NCBI GenBank assembly: GCA_002742885.1
Contig: PDOO01000023.1
Coordinates: 124,001 to 188,000, forward strand
Source: Candidatus Cloacimonadota bacterium
GTDB taxonomy: Bacteria > Cloacimonadota > Cloacimonadia > Cloacimonadales > GCA-2742885
DNA: 64,000 nt
Direction of reading: 5' to 3'
The notes under the pieces were generated by a model that was not told the origin of the DNA, did no database searches, and saw only the letters and a program-made list of their open reading frames with translations. This document shows, in pieces, positions 25,714-35,477 of this stretch (position 1 is its first letter; each line of letters opens with the position of its first letter). The translations under genes were made by a program, and so were the position numbers.

Positions 25714-28700
25714 ATGATAATCCATTTTAAAAAATTTCTCTTGAGTCTTATTGCCTTGCTTTTGGTTTGCGGAGGATTGTTTGCGAAAACAACCGAAGAT
25801 GCGGTTATGTCTAAACAGCAAGATCAGAAAAAATACCATAATATAGGTAATATCTGGCTCAGAGTAAGTAATTATGGATTCTTTGGTTCCGGGAATAATT
25901 CACCCCGTTGGCCTTCTCTCGAATATCCGGGAGGAAGCGGAATCGATTATCTTTATCAAGGAGCTCTTTGGTTCGGAGCCAAAAAACAACGCAGAAACAA
26001 TGCCGGCGAAAAATTGTATTTTGTCGATAAACATAATTCTACGGAAGAAATGATTTCCGAATCGGAAGTTTTGGAAAATCCCGAGCAATATCCTAATGCT
26101 GAATTGGTTATAGATACTCTTGTCAGCGTCGGATTTGACGGCGATCATTCTATCTTCGAATTTCTTCCCGCTTATAATCAGGAAGAAACCGGAATACCGA
26201 ATTATGCGGTAAATAACTTGATAGACACTGTTCTTTATGCCAGTATAAGAGAGCAAAGACGCGGTGTTGACGATGACGGTGACGGCAAAATAGATGAAGA
26301 TCCGGCAGGATATGCTTATCCTTTCAGAAATGCTTCGGAAATGCCTGAAGTATTTAACAGTTTCGGCGATATGACCATGGCTGAACTTTTAGCCGGTGAT
26401 CCCGAATCTATTGCACAGGTTAACGATAAGGTTATAAAAAATTACGATATTTGGTTTCCGCTCGGATTTATGAATTTGAGTGCCGATCCTACCGATGACT
26501 TCCTTCTTACGGCAGAATACGATGACGATATGGACGGACTCTATGATGAAGACGGATTCCCTGTTTCGGAACAGGACTACATCTCTTATTATTATGATTA
26601 CAGTCCTTTCGGAACTCCCGGAAAACGTTTTTATACTGAAACCGGAGCCGGTAATCACGAACATGCTCCTTTGAATATCAGAGTAAGACAAATGAGTTAT
26701 CAATGGAGTTACGGTTATATTAAAAATATGGTTTATATTGAATTTGATATTACCAATATGAACTTAAGAGATACTTTATATGATTGTGCCATGGGTATTT
26801 ATATGGATGCTGATGTGGGTCCTCAGTCATGGGATGACACGGAAAGAGCAAAAGATGATGTAAGTTACTATGTAGCAGGTGACTATGAATTTGCTTATAC
26901 TTACGATGCAGACGGAGATAATGGTCTTACAACCGGACGTCTCGGAGCAAGAGTTTGTACTCCCGATCCCGATTCTTTGGAATTCTCCTGCTGGTATTGG
27001 AAAGTAGGAGACGGACCCGATGATTCCGATCCCTATGATCACAGCAAGAAAAATGAAAAATATTGGTTATTGACCGGACGCTCTCCGAAAGAGCAAATTC
27101 AGGATATAAGAGATCTTTCCATACTTGGAGCTCCTCATCCTGAACCGGAAGATACTCGTTTTATGTTCGGTTTTTACGGTGCTCAACCCGGAACTGCCAG
27201 TTATGATACTCTGGATAACAGATGGAATTTGGCTCCCAAAGCGACAATGAAAATCGTTATTGCCGTATTCCCCGGAGAAACGGAAGCTGAACTCAAACAC
27301 CAAGCTGATTGGGCAAAGGAAATTTACGGTGAAGCTCAACAATTGAATACTGTTGTCAAACCGGATACGTTCCCTCATTACGAGCCGCCGGAACCTCCGT
27401 CAATTCCCAAAATGTACTCTGAACTCATCAATAACGGAGACGGAGTGAAAGTTTGGTGGGATAATTCAGCCGAGTTTACCGTAGATAACATGAATGTTTC
27501 AAAAAATATAATAGGTTGGCAAGATATTAATGCTGACTTAGATTCTTATATTACCGATGATTGGCAATCAAATCCTATGTTTGAATATTATCCTGAGTTA
27601 GCGCCTTTCGACGAAAACGGAAATCCTGTTAACAGAAATAATATGGCATATTTGAATCCTTGGACAGGTTTCAGATTGCGTCATGATTTCCAGGGATATG
27701 CGGTTTACGTAAGAAGCGGATCAGGTTCAAACGAGTTTTGGGCTCTTGTTGAAAAATGGGATAAGATAGAAACTGATCAAGATTATGACGATTATAATAT
27801 TTTGATTAATAATCCTGATGCCAATAATCTTGATTTAGGCGGTTATCTCGGAATAGACAAAGGTTTACCTAACCCGAGAACAGCAACTGCTGAAGATATT
27901 GTTTATAAAAGATATGACTCTTTTTATCGTTTCCAAAACGTTGCTGAAGGCGATCTTTTCTGGGGAATGCCTCTTTACAACACCAAGACCAGAGAGGAAG
28001 TTTTGGAAGGCATAAACGAAGAATCTCTAGGTTTTGATGAGGGTGCATTATTGTTCAAACATCCTGATGTTCCTGAAAAAGTCTATTTGCAGTTATATAC
28101 AGATAAATATATTCCTTTGAAAAATCACCTGGGTCAGGCTGCTGCTTCTGACGAATGGTTAAAGAATATTTACAGAGATTTCAGATTGGCGAGCAGAGTA
28201 TATCAAACCGAAGTCAATAATTCATTGGCAAAAGGTATAGAATACTATGTTTCGGTTACCGCTTTCGACCGCGGTATGCCGAGTAACGATCTCTCTTATC
28301 TTGAAACCGGTAAAGATGCGAACATGAAAGTCTTTTTCCCGGGGCCCGGAGCTAAAGAAAACGGCGAAAACGTTATGGTTGTTCCTAATCCTTATTACGG
28401 ATTAAGCAATTTTGACGGTCGTCGAGAAAAAGATGACAAAGGTGATAAAAGTAAGCGTATTTGGTTTATCAATTTGCCTGAAAGATGTAAAATAAGAATT
28501 TACACTTTAGCCGGCGATTTGGTTGATCAGATTGATCATGACGGATCTTATCTTGAAGATAATATTTCGATTTCAAAAGCCTCTTGGCCGAGTTCCGGCG
28601 TATTCAAAGGTAAAACCGCCTCAGGTATTCACTCCTGGGATTTACTTTCCAAGCATAACCAGATAATTGCAAGCGGATTGTATCTCTTCTCGGTTGAAGA

Positions 28701-28749
28701 TTTGGATAACGATGAAGTAAACGTCGGAAAATTCGTAATTATCAAATAA
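25714..28749 (+). CDS. Large secreted protein with FlgD-like C-terminal sorting module
   Basis: 1011 residues. Signal peptide 1-24 (GGLFAKT). The long body is rich in Asp, Tyr and Trp with no recognised catalytic domain. Near residue 185 it has a calcium-loop motif DDDGDGKIDEDP, and further D-rich turns follow. Residues about 885-1011 (VMVVPNPYYG, CKIRIYTLAGDLVDQIDHDG, SGIHSWDLLSKHNQIIASGLYLFSV, GKFVIIK) match the FlgD-Ig/type-IX-like C-terminal module of proteins exported across the outer membrane in FCB bacteria. It lies between tonB and a PorV-like gene, so it may be the cognate exported partner of that barrel (inference). Confidence 0.7.
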   Translation: MIIHFKKFLLSLIALLLVCGGLFAKTTEDAVMSKQQDQKKYHNIGNIWLRVSNYGFFGSGNNSPRWPSLEYPGGSGIDYLYQGALWFGAKKQRRNNAGEKLYFVDKHNSTEEMISESEVLENPEQYPNAELVIDTLVSVGFDGDHSIFEFLPAYNQEETGIPNYAVNNLIDTVLYASIREQRRGVDDDGDGKIDEDPAGYAYPFRNASEMPEVFNSFGDMTMAELLAGDPESIAQVNDKVIKNYDIWFPLGFMNLSADPTDDFLLTAEYDDDMDGLYDEDGFPVSEQDYISYYYDYSPFGTPGKRFYTETGAGNHEHAPLNIRVRQMSYQWSYGYIKNMVYIEFDITNMNLRDTLYDCAMGIYMDADVGPQSWDDTERAKDDVSYYVAGDYEFAYTYDADGDNGLTTGRLGARVCTPDPDSLEFSCWYWKVGDGPDDSDPYDHSKKNEKYWLLTGRSPKEQIQDIRDLSILGAPHPEPEDTRFMFGFYGAQPGTASYDTLDNRWNLAPKATMKIVIAVFPGETEAELKHQADWAKEIYGEAQQLNTVVKPDTFPHYEPPEPPSIPKMYSELINNGDGVKVWWDNSAEFTVDNMNVSKNIIGWQDINADLDSYITDDWQSNPMFEYYPELAPFDENGNPVNRNNMAYLNPWTGFRLRHDFQGYAVYVRSGSGSNEFWALVEKWDKIETDQDYDDYNILINNPDANNLDLGGYLGIDKGLPNPRTATAEDIVYKRYDSFYRFQNVAEGDLFWGMPLYNTKTREEVLEGINEESLGFDEGALLFKHPDVPEKVYLQLYTDKYIPLKNHLGQAAASDEWLKNIYRDFRLASRVYQTEVNNSLAKGIEYYVSVTAFDRGMPSNDLSYLETGKDANMKVFFPGPGAKENGENVMVVPNPYYGLSNFDGRREKDDKGDKSKRIWFINLPERCKIRIYTLAGDLVDQIDHDGSYLEDNISISKASWPSSGVFKGKTASGIHSWDLLSKHNQIIASGLYLFSVEDLDNDEVNVGKFVIIK

Positions 28750-28760
28750 GGAGGAATGTA

Positions 28761-29798
28761 ATGAAAAAAGTAATGATATTACTCGCAATAGTTCTTGCAT
28801 TGCCTCTTGCGGTTAATGCCGAGATTTTCCCGAAAGTAGGAACGGCAGGAGCTCAATTCCTGAAAATAGGCGTTGATGCGCGAGCCGTAGGTATGGGACA
28901 GGCTTATGTTCCCGTAGCTGATGATATTTCTTCCGTTTATTGGAATCCGGGAGGATTGGCGTTAAAAGACAATGATCAAATATTCTTTGATCACACTGTT
29001 TGGGTGGCTGATGTCAACAGAGAATTTGTCGCTTATTCAATGGTAACAGATTACGGTGTTTTTGCTTTTTCCGTTAATTATCTTTACAGTGATTGGATGG
29101 AAAAAACAACCGAAGAAGTATTCGGACCCAACGGCGAAGAGTTTATGTGGAGCGATTTAGCTGCCGGTATTACTTATTCGCAAGCTTTTACCGATAAATT
29201 CTCTTTCGGCGTAACTGCAAAATACATACGAGAAGAAGTTGAAGATAACAATGTTAACGGAATGTCGGTTGATTTGGGTTCCGTTTACAATACTCAATGG
29301 AGAAACACCATTGTTGCCATGTCTTTGAGAAACTTCGGAGCCAATCTTAAATTCGACATTGATAACGACGGCGACGGATTAACCGATGAAGATCCTTTTG
29401 ATTTGTTGGATAATGACGGTGACGGAATAATTGACGAAGATACCGAAGAATTGTCTTATAAATTGCCTATGCAGTTCAGTTTCGGTATTTCCAGCGATAT
29501 TATGGGAAACCGTTTTGAAGATGATACTTATTTATTGGGTTCTTTTCAAATTAATAACAGCGTAGACAGAGAAGAAACTTTTGATTTGGGTTTTGAGTAC
29601 AAATACGGTAATTTCTTCTTGAGAGCAGGTCAACAAATGAATTACGACGCACACGGATTTAATGCCGGTTTCGGCGTAATGGTTCCGACCTCGATTGCTT
29701 TATTCAGATTTGATTATTCTTGGTCAGACCTTGGTTATTTAAGTGAAGATTTCCTTAATACTCCGCATCGTTTGACTTTGAAAATGGAACTTAATTAA
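28761..29798 (+). CDS. PorV/PorQ-like outer-membrane barrel with inserted calcium-loop segment
   Basis: 345 residues. Signal peptide 1-20. Family hallmark at the mature N-terminus: GAQFLKIGVDARAVGMGQAY and SSVYWNPGGLAL. The barrel pattern continues to the C-terminus (FRFDYSWSDLGYLSEDF, HRLTLKMELN). About residues 203-228 hold an insertion DIDNDGDGLTDEDP...DNDGDGIIDEDT, two thrombospondin-3-like calcium loops, resembling the DDDGDGKIDEDP motif in the secreted protein encoded just upstream. It is last gene of the TonB block; a strong terminator follows. Function as outer-membrane shuttle for secreted proteins is inferred from PorV. Confidence 0.8.
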   Translation: MKKVMILLAIVLALPLAVNAEIFPKVGTAGAQFLKIGVDARAVGMGQAYVPVADDISSVYWNPGGLALKDNDQIFFDHTVWVADVNREFVAYSMVTDYGVFAFSVNYLYSDWMEKTTEEVFGPNGEEFMWSDLAAGITYSQAFTDKFSFGVTAKYIREEVEDNNVNGMSVDLGSVYNTQWRNTIVAMSLRNFGANLKFDIDNDGDGLTDEDPFDLLDNDGDGIIDEDTEELSYKLPMQFSFGISSDIMGNRFEDDTYLLGSFQINNSVDREETFDLGFEYKYGNFFLRAGQQMNYDAHGFNAGFGVMVPTSIALFRFDYSWSDLGYLSEDFLNTPHRLTLKMELN

Positions 29799-29813
29799 GA
29801 CATAACGTTATAT

Positions 29814-29850
29814 AAAAAGCAAAGCGTTTTAAACGCTTTGCTTTTTTTTT
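29814..29850 (+). terminator. Strong terminator after outer-membrane operon
   Basis: GCAAAGCG (29819-29826) pairs with CGCTTTGC (29834-29841) around a TTTTAA loop, with A-rich 5' flank and a T run to 29850; it could act in both directions. Confidence 0.9.
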
Positions 29851-30008
29851 GCTTCCATATTTGGACGGTTAAAATATATCTGAAAAAATAAACGATTTAT
29901 GTTTTATTATGGAATTGCATTGTTTGGGCTATGCTTTTTCCTTTTTACAGCTGTAAAGTTATTCTTTTGATGAAATAATTAAAAGAATAATTCGTTATTA
30001 TTTCACTT

Positions 30009-30020
30009 GACTTTAAAGTC
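30009..30020 (+). promoter_or_regulatory. 12-bp perfect palindrome upstream of SurA-like gene
   Basis: GACTTTAAAGTC is a perfect 12-bp palindrome 69 bp before the start codon, overlapping a TTGACT (30007-30012) that could serve as a -35 element. A regulator site is possible but unproven. The rest of 29851-30088 shows nothing else of note. Confidence 0.25.
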
Positions 30021-30088
30021 ATAAAATTTCGGTTAAACTCAGTTTCCGAGAAGTTAATTAAATAAAAAAATAAAAGGAGTTTTTAATA

Positions 30089-32089
30089 ATGACTAAAATG
30101 AGTCTTAAACTTTCAACTTTGCTTTTGTTGGGAGTATTTGCATTATTTGCCGCAAAACCTTCGAAAGATACTGTTTTGGGTGAGTATAAAACTTATAATA
30201 ATGAACGAAAAATAATTACCAAGCAGGAATTAGATGAAAAAATAAAAAAAATTCCGCCAATGTATAAATCAAGATTCTTAACGGTTGAAGGTCAACAAAG
30301 AATTCTTAAAACAATAGGTACCGAAGCAGTTTTTGAACAAGAAGCTTTAGCTTTGGATTTAGAAAAAGACGAAAAAATAAAGAAGAATATTTTAAATGCA
30401 TCAAAACCCGTTATCAACGGAATTTATTTCCAAAAAGAATTTGATATAGACAGATTGCCGGAAGACGAACTTAAAGAATATTACGATACGCATAATAAAG
30501 ATTTTATGACAAGAAGAAGTATTTCCGTTCGTTATATTCAGACTGAAAATAAAAAATCAGGTAAAAAAGCGGTTAAAAAATTGAAAAAAGGCGCTGATTT
30601 TAACGAAATAATGAACGAGTACTCCATCAATAAAGAAGCCGTAAAGAAACAAGGACTTATTGAAAATATCAGAGGAAACGGATTCATCGTAACCGTCGGA
30701 AAAGACAAAAAATTAGATGATGCGATCAAGAATGCTGACTTAGATAAATGGGTCGGTCCGATCAAGACAGATACTGGCTGGCATGTTTTTAATAAAATAA
30801 GACATGAAGAACCTGAACTGAAAGATTTTAAGTCAGTTGCAAAACGCATATTCGATAAGCTTCGTCCCAAATATCAAAAAGAAAAACAAGAAGCCAGAAT
30901 GGCAGAATTAATGAAAAAATATGAAGTTGTAATCGATACTGCCATGATCGCAAGCGAAAAGATGAACAGTTCTGTTAAAGTTGAAGAAAAGGATAATGCT
31001 GTTGTTGTCAGTATTCCCAAATTGAACTTGGAATGGAAGCATAATGATATTTTGAAAAAATTTAAGAAAATTCCGCCTCAAGAGCGACAAAGTTTGGCTA
31101 ATTCGGATTTCAGAAACAAGATCGTGCGCAGAGATGTCGAAAATGAATTGGTTTACGCCGATGCTTTGGAAAAAGGTTATGACGAAGATCCTTCTGTAAT
31201 CGAGCAAATGAAGGATATAAAAAGAGGTAAAATTATTTCCGGCTGTTACGATAAGGTTGTTACCGACCAAGTTGTTTTGACCGAAGATTTGATGAAAAAA
31301 TATTACGAAGACAATAAAGAAAAGTACAAGAAAAACAAAAACAGAAAGATTCAATTATTTGCTTTTGCTTCGGAAGAAGAAGCTTCAAGAATGAAGAAAC
31401 AAATAGCCGAATTTATGGAAAAAGGCGACAACGAAGCAGTTCGTAATTTAGTTAATGATAATTCAGTTTTCCCTAAGAATTACGGAATTATCGAAAAAGT
31501 TTATCCAAACGGAATCGTCAGCGGTTACGGTAAAGATCAAAAATTAAACGAGATGATTTGGAATGCCGAGTTGAATAAGTTAAGCAAAATAGTCCAAGAC
31601 CAAAAGGGAAACTGCGTTTTCTTCAAAGTTTTGGATGAAACTCCCGAATCTTACAAGAGTTTTGAAGACGTAATCTTAACTATAAAAATGAATCTTAAAC
31701 GTAAAATGCTGAAAGCAAAGTTTGAAGAAGTTGAAGCCGAGTTAGATGAAAAATACTCTCTTAAACTTTATCCCGAAAAATTGGTTATCAGGTTGACCGC
31801 AAAAGAACTTTTTGATCTTGCAGCGGAATCTCAAAAGAAACGTAAATATAAAGATGCCGTGAACTATTATAATCAAATATTGAAAAATTATAATGAAACC
31901 GACGGTTACAGAGCCTCATTTATGATAGGATTTTTGTACAGCGAAGAGTTGAAAGACAATGAAACGGCAAAAAAATATTTTAACAGCGTAATAAACGATT
32001 ATCCGAAAAGCGATTTGCATGAATCTGCTGAATTCATGCTGAAAAGCATAAACGGCGAAGTTGACATTTTTCAAGAATCGGGAAAATAG
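30089..32089 (+). CDS. SurA/PrsA-like periplasmic chaperone with parvulin-type domains and C-terminal TPR
   Basis: 666 residues. Signal peptide 1-22 (FALFAAKP). An N-terminal helical chaperone part includes the SurA-like segment (KIKKIPPMYKSRFLTVEGQQRILKTI). First PPIC/parvulin-type domain at about 145-240 (RRSISVRYIQTENKK...GWHVFNKIRHEEP). A second diverged copy, preceded again by a KKFKKIPPQERQSL segment, covers about 330-530 (KNRKIQLFAFASEEEASRMKKQ...GNCVFFKVLDETPESY). TPR units are at about 570-650 (AAESQKKRKYKDAVNYYNQILKNYNETDG). It likely escorts outer-membrane proteins such as the barrels encoded just upstream. Isomerase activity is uncertain. Confidence 0.75.
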   Translation: MTKMSLKLSTLLLLGVFALFAAKPSKDTVLGEYKTYNNERKIITKQELDEKIKKIPPMYKSRFLTVEGQQRILKTIGTEAVFEQEALALDLEKDEKIKKNILNASKPVINGIYFQKEFDIDRLPEDELKEYYDTHNKDFMTRRSISVRYIQTENKKSGKKAVKKLKKGADFNEIMNEYSINKEAVKKQGLIENIRGNGFIVTVGKDKKLDDAIKNADLDKWVGPIKTDTGWHVFNKIRHEEPELKDFKSVAKRIFDKLRPKYQKEKQEARMAELMKKYEVVIDTAMIASEKMNSSVKVEEKDNAVVVSIPKLNLEWKHNDILKKFKKIPPQERQSLANSDFRNKIVRRDVENELVYADALEKGYDEDPSVIEQMKDIKRGKIISGCYDKVVTDQVVLTEDLMKKYYEDNKEKYKKNKNRKIQLFAFASEEEASRMKKQIAEFMEKGDNEAVRNLVNDNSVFPKNYGIIEKVYPNGIVSGYGKDQKLNEMIWNAELNKLSKIVQDQKGNCVFFKVLDETPESYKSFEDVILTIKMNLKRKMLKAKFEEVEAELDEKYSLKLYPEKLVIRLTAKELFDLAAESQKKRKYKDAVNYYNQILKNYNETDGYRASFMIGFLYSEELKDNETAKKYFNSVINDYPKSDLHESAEFMLKSINGEVDIFQESGK

Positions 32090-32100
32090 TTTTCAATAAT

Positions 32101-32126
32101 TTAAGCCCGGAGAAATTCGGGCTTAA
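32101..32126 (+). terminator. Hairpin after SurA-like gene (weak terminator)
   Basis: TTAAGCCCG (32101-32109) pairs perfectly with CGGGCTTAA (32118-32126) around an 8-base loop, but only A-rich sequence follows rather than a T run, so termination may be partial. A second hairpin GCAACG/CGTTGC follows at 32142-32158 in the gap leader. Confidence 0.45.
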
Positions 32127-32186
32127 CATAAAAAAGAGAACGCAACGTCATCCGTTGCTTAAATTACCTGTTTAAATGGAAAATAA

Positions 32187-33194
<1,008 letters not shown>

Positions 33195-33220
33195 ATTTTC
33201 TTGCAAAAATAGTATTTGTT

Positions 33221-33256
33221 AAAAAGCAATTGTTCTTCGGAGCAGTTGCTTTTTTT
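33221..33256 (+). terminator. Terminator after gap, UUCG tetraloop
   Basis: GCAATTGTTC pairs with GAGCAGTTGC (two G-U pairs) around a TTCG tetraloop; five A residues precede and seven T residues follow. Confidence 0.9.
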
Positions 33257-33389
33257 GTTTATTTTTATATTCGAAAGTAAATTAAGTTTTATCAGATTTA
33301 ATGCTTTCTTTTAGGGTCGCCCCGTAAAGTGTGTTTATTCAAAAGGTTTATACGTAAGGGATGTCAGTGATGTATTTAATAAAATATAC

Positions 33390-33750
33390 GGCTAAAATTC
33401 CCGGCATTCGGAGGGCTGCCGGCTTGCCGGCGGGGCGGTTTAAAAGAAGTGCGGTATTTATTTTAAGTACAATAATCTAACGATTTTTTTTATTCTTTTG
33501 TATCGCCAAAAGAACGAAACAAGAAAAACTCCAGACGGTATAAAAACATCTGAAATCTCTGCAATCATGCTGAATTTTTCAAACTCGTTATACTCAAGCA
33601 GTGAAAAATTCTTAACGCCTGATCTTGATATTTCCGAGACGAAATTTTTATAATGTCGGAAGCAGACAATTCCTGACCAGATGTTTTACATTTTATTTGT
33701 ATTTTATATGTTTCCTAAATTAAAACAGGTTAAAATATCCGTCCCGGTAA
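33390..33750 (+). repeat. Dispersed repeat, copy A
   Basis: Runs from GCTAAAATTCCCGGCATTCG (33391-33410) to TTAAAATATCCGTCCCGG (33731-33748). The core 33434-33665 aligns almost base for base with copy B at 33836-34066 and, reversed, with copy C at 52602-52885. Landmarks in order: GGCGGTTTAAAAGAAGTG, AATAATCTAACGAT, AACGAAACAAGAAAAACTCC, CATGCTGAATTTTTCAAACT, TAACGCCTGATCTTGATATT, and a potential stem TTCCGAGAC...GTCGGAA. Similar motifs at both ends suggest a unit bounded by short direct repeats. Confidence 0.9.
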
Positions 33751-33782
33751 GAAATGCCGATTACTGAACTAAGTTGTTCCTG

Positions 33783-34066
33783 GCGCTGAGCGGAGTCGAA
33801 GCGCAAACAGATTTATATTCCCGGCTTGCCTGCGAGGCGGTTTAAAAGAAGTGAGGTATTTATTTTAAGTACAATAATCTAAGGATATTTTTCATTTTTT
33901 TATACCGCCAAAAGAACGAAACAAGAAAAACTCCCGACTGTATAAAAACATCTGAAATATTTGCAATCATGCTGAATTTTTCAAACTCCTTGAGCTCAAC
34001 CGGTGAAAATTCTTAACGCCTGATCTTGATATTTCCGAGACGAAGTTTTTATAATGTCGGAAGCAG
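33783..34066 (+). repeat. Dispersed repeat, copy B
   Basis: Direct copy of A about 401 bp downstream. It shares the core (33836-34066) but differs in its left flank, which carries the module CGCTGAGCGGAGTCGAAGCG and TTTATATTCCCGGCTTGCC. It stops after GTCGGAAGCAG, lacking the A segment that runs to the CCTGACCAGATG and AAAACAGG motifs. Mosaic ends suggest repeated gain and loss of modules. Confidence 0.9.
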
Positions 34067-34297
34067 GCAGATGTAAGATGATATTAACTGTATGAGATTT
34101 TATGATCAAATAAAAACAATTAATTACTTTTTTTATAAAATGTTTTATCTTTTTTTAATTTGTTAATGAGATTGCCGTATTTATAATTATTGCTCCGGTG
34201 CGGGCAATTATATTTTTTTTATATTTTTCAAAAATAACTTGCCTTAAAACCATATATTTTACAAAGAGTGCCGAAACATTATTAATTTGGAGGAATC

Positions 34298-35386
34298 ATG
34301 GAAAAAAGAGTCCATAATTTCAGTGCGGGACCCGGTGTCCTTCCCGAAGAAGTACTTTTGGAAGTACAGAAAAATTTATTTAATTACAAAGGTCAGGGAC
34401 TTTCCGTAATGGAAATGAGTCATCGTTCCAAAGCTTACGGCGAAATTATTGAAACAACAAAGGAACGTATGCTGCGAATAATGGATTTGTCTAAAGACGA
34501 ATACGATGTTCTTTTCTTGCAGGGCGGAGCCAGTACCCAATTTTTAATGATTCCCTTGAATCTCTGCGCAGATGACAAAGTTGCCAACTATGTCGATACG
34601 GGAACATGGTCTACAAAAGCGTGGAAAGAAGCTCAAAAAATCGGTAAGAAAATGCACATAGCGGCTTCTTCAAAAGACGGAGATTTTACATTTATCCCCA
34701 AAGAATTCAAATTAAGCGAAAATCCGGCATATCTGCATATTACCACAAATAATACAATTAGGGGAACAGAATTCAAATTTGATCCGGAAGTTCCCGCCGA
34801 TGTTCCGCTTATTGCTGACATGTCCTCAAATTTCCTGAGCAAACCGATGGATTTCAAAAAATATGATTTGATTTACGGAGGAGCTCAAAAAAATATCGGA
34901 CCGGCAGGCTGTACTTTTGTTGTAATTAAAAAATCTTTGCAGGAAAAATTCCAATCCGGCTTACCCACAATGCTTGACTATAAAACCCATATCGAAAAAG
35001 AATCAATGTTTAACACTCCGCCTGCTTTTGCCATTTACGTAGTAGGAGAAGTTTTGAAATGGATTGAAGATAAGGGCGGTTTGGCTGAAATAGAAAAACG
35101 CAATATCAAAAAAGCCGGTTATATTTACGATGTAATTGACAATTCAGATTTCTATACTTGTCCGGTTGTTAAGGAAGATCGTTCTCTCATGAATATTCCT
35201 TTCCGTCTTCCTACTCCTGAATTGGAAGCAAAATTTATGGCTGAAGCTGCTGAAAAAGATCTCGTGACTCTTAAAGGACACCGCAGTGTCGGCGGATGCC
35301 GCGCTTCTGTTTACAATGCCATGAAACTTGAATCAGCCAAAGCTCTCAGCGAGTTTATGATTGAATTTGAAAAAAACAACAAATAA
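34298..35386 (+). CDS. serC: Phosphoserine aminotransferase
   Basis: 362 residues, class V PLP enzyme converting 3-phosphohydroxypyruvate and glutamate to phosphoserine in serine synthesis. NFSAGPGVLPEEVL (7-20), GLSVMEMSHRS (34-44), LFLQGGASTQF (72-82), the PLP Lys198 in YGGAQKNIGPAG, and C-terminal GHRSVGGCRASVYNAM. Ribosome site TTGGAGG. Monocistronic: followed by a terminator at 35403. serA and serB are not present here. Confidence 0.97.
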   Translation: MEKRVHNFSAGPGVLPEEVLLEVQKNLFNYKGQGLSVMEMSHRSKAYGEIIETTKERMLRIMDLSKDEYDVLFLQGGASTQFLMIPLNLCADDKVANYVDTGTWSTKAWKEAQKIGKKMHIAASSKDGDFTFIPKEFKLSENPAYLHITTNNTIRGTEFKFDPEVPADVPLIADMSSNFLSKPMDFKKYDLIYGGAQKNIGPAGCTFVVIKKSLQEKFQSGLPTMLDYKTHIEKESMFNTPPAFAIYVVGEVLKWIEDKGGLAEIEKRNIKKAGYIYDVIDNSDFYTCPVVKEDRSLMNIPFRLPTPELEAKFMAEAAEKDLVTLKGHRSVGGCRASVYNAMKLESAKALSEFMIEFEKNNK

Positions 35387-35402
35387 ATTATTCTTTTAGA
35401 TT

Positions 35403-35425
35403 GCCCCTTAACAGGGGCTTTTTTT
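35403..35425 (+). terminator. Terminator after serC
   Basis: GCCCCT (35403-35408), TAAC loop, AGGGGC (35413-35418), then seven T residues. Confidence 0.9.
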
Positions 35426-35477
35426 ATTTTTAACCCGTAAATTATATCCGATATAAAAATTAAACAGGAAGGAAAAC

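Larger units (their letters stand above)
33257..34297 (+). other. Long gene-free region filled with dispersed repeats
   Basis: About 1.04 kb between gap and serC with no supported gene on either strand. It is largely occupied by two direct copies (A and B) of a repeat family described in separate entries. Between them is a GC-rich module (GGCGCTGAGCGGAGTCGAAG at 33782-33801) that recurs elsewhere in the window. The last 220 bp are AT-rich and lead to the serC ribosome site GGAGG. Confidence 0.8.

Noticed and set aside
33257-34297. Hidden gene or tRNA in the 1-kb gap
   Set aside because: No open frame with a ribosome site on either strand and no cloverleaf; the space is explained by repeats A and B.
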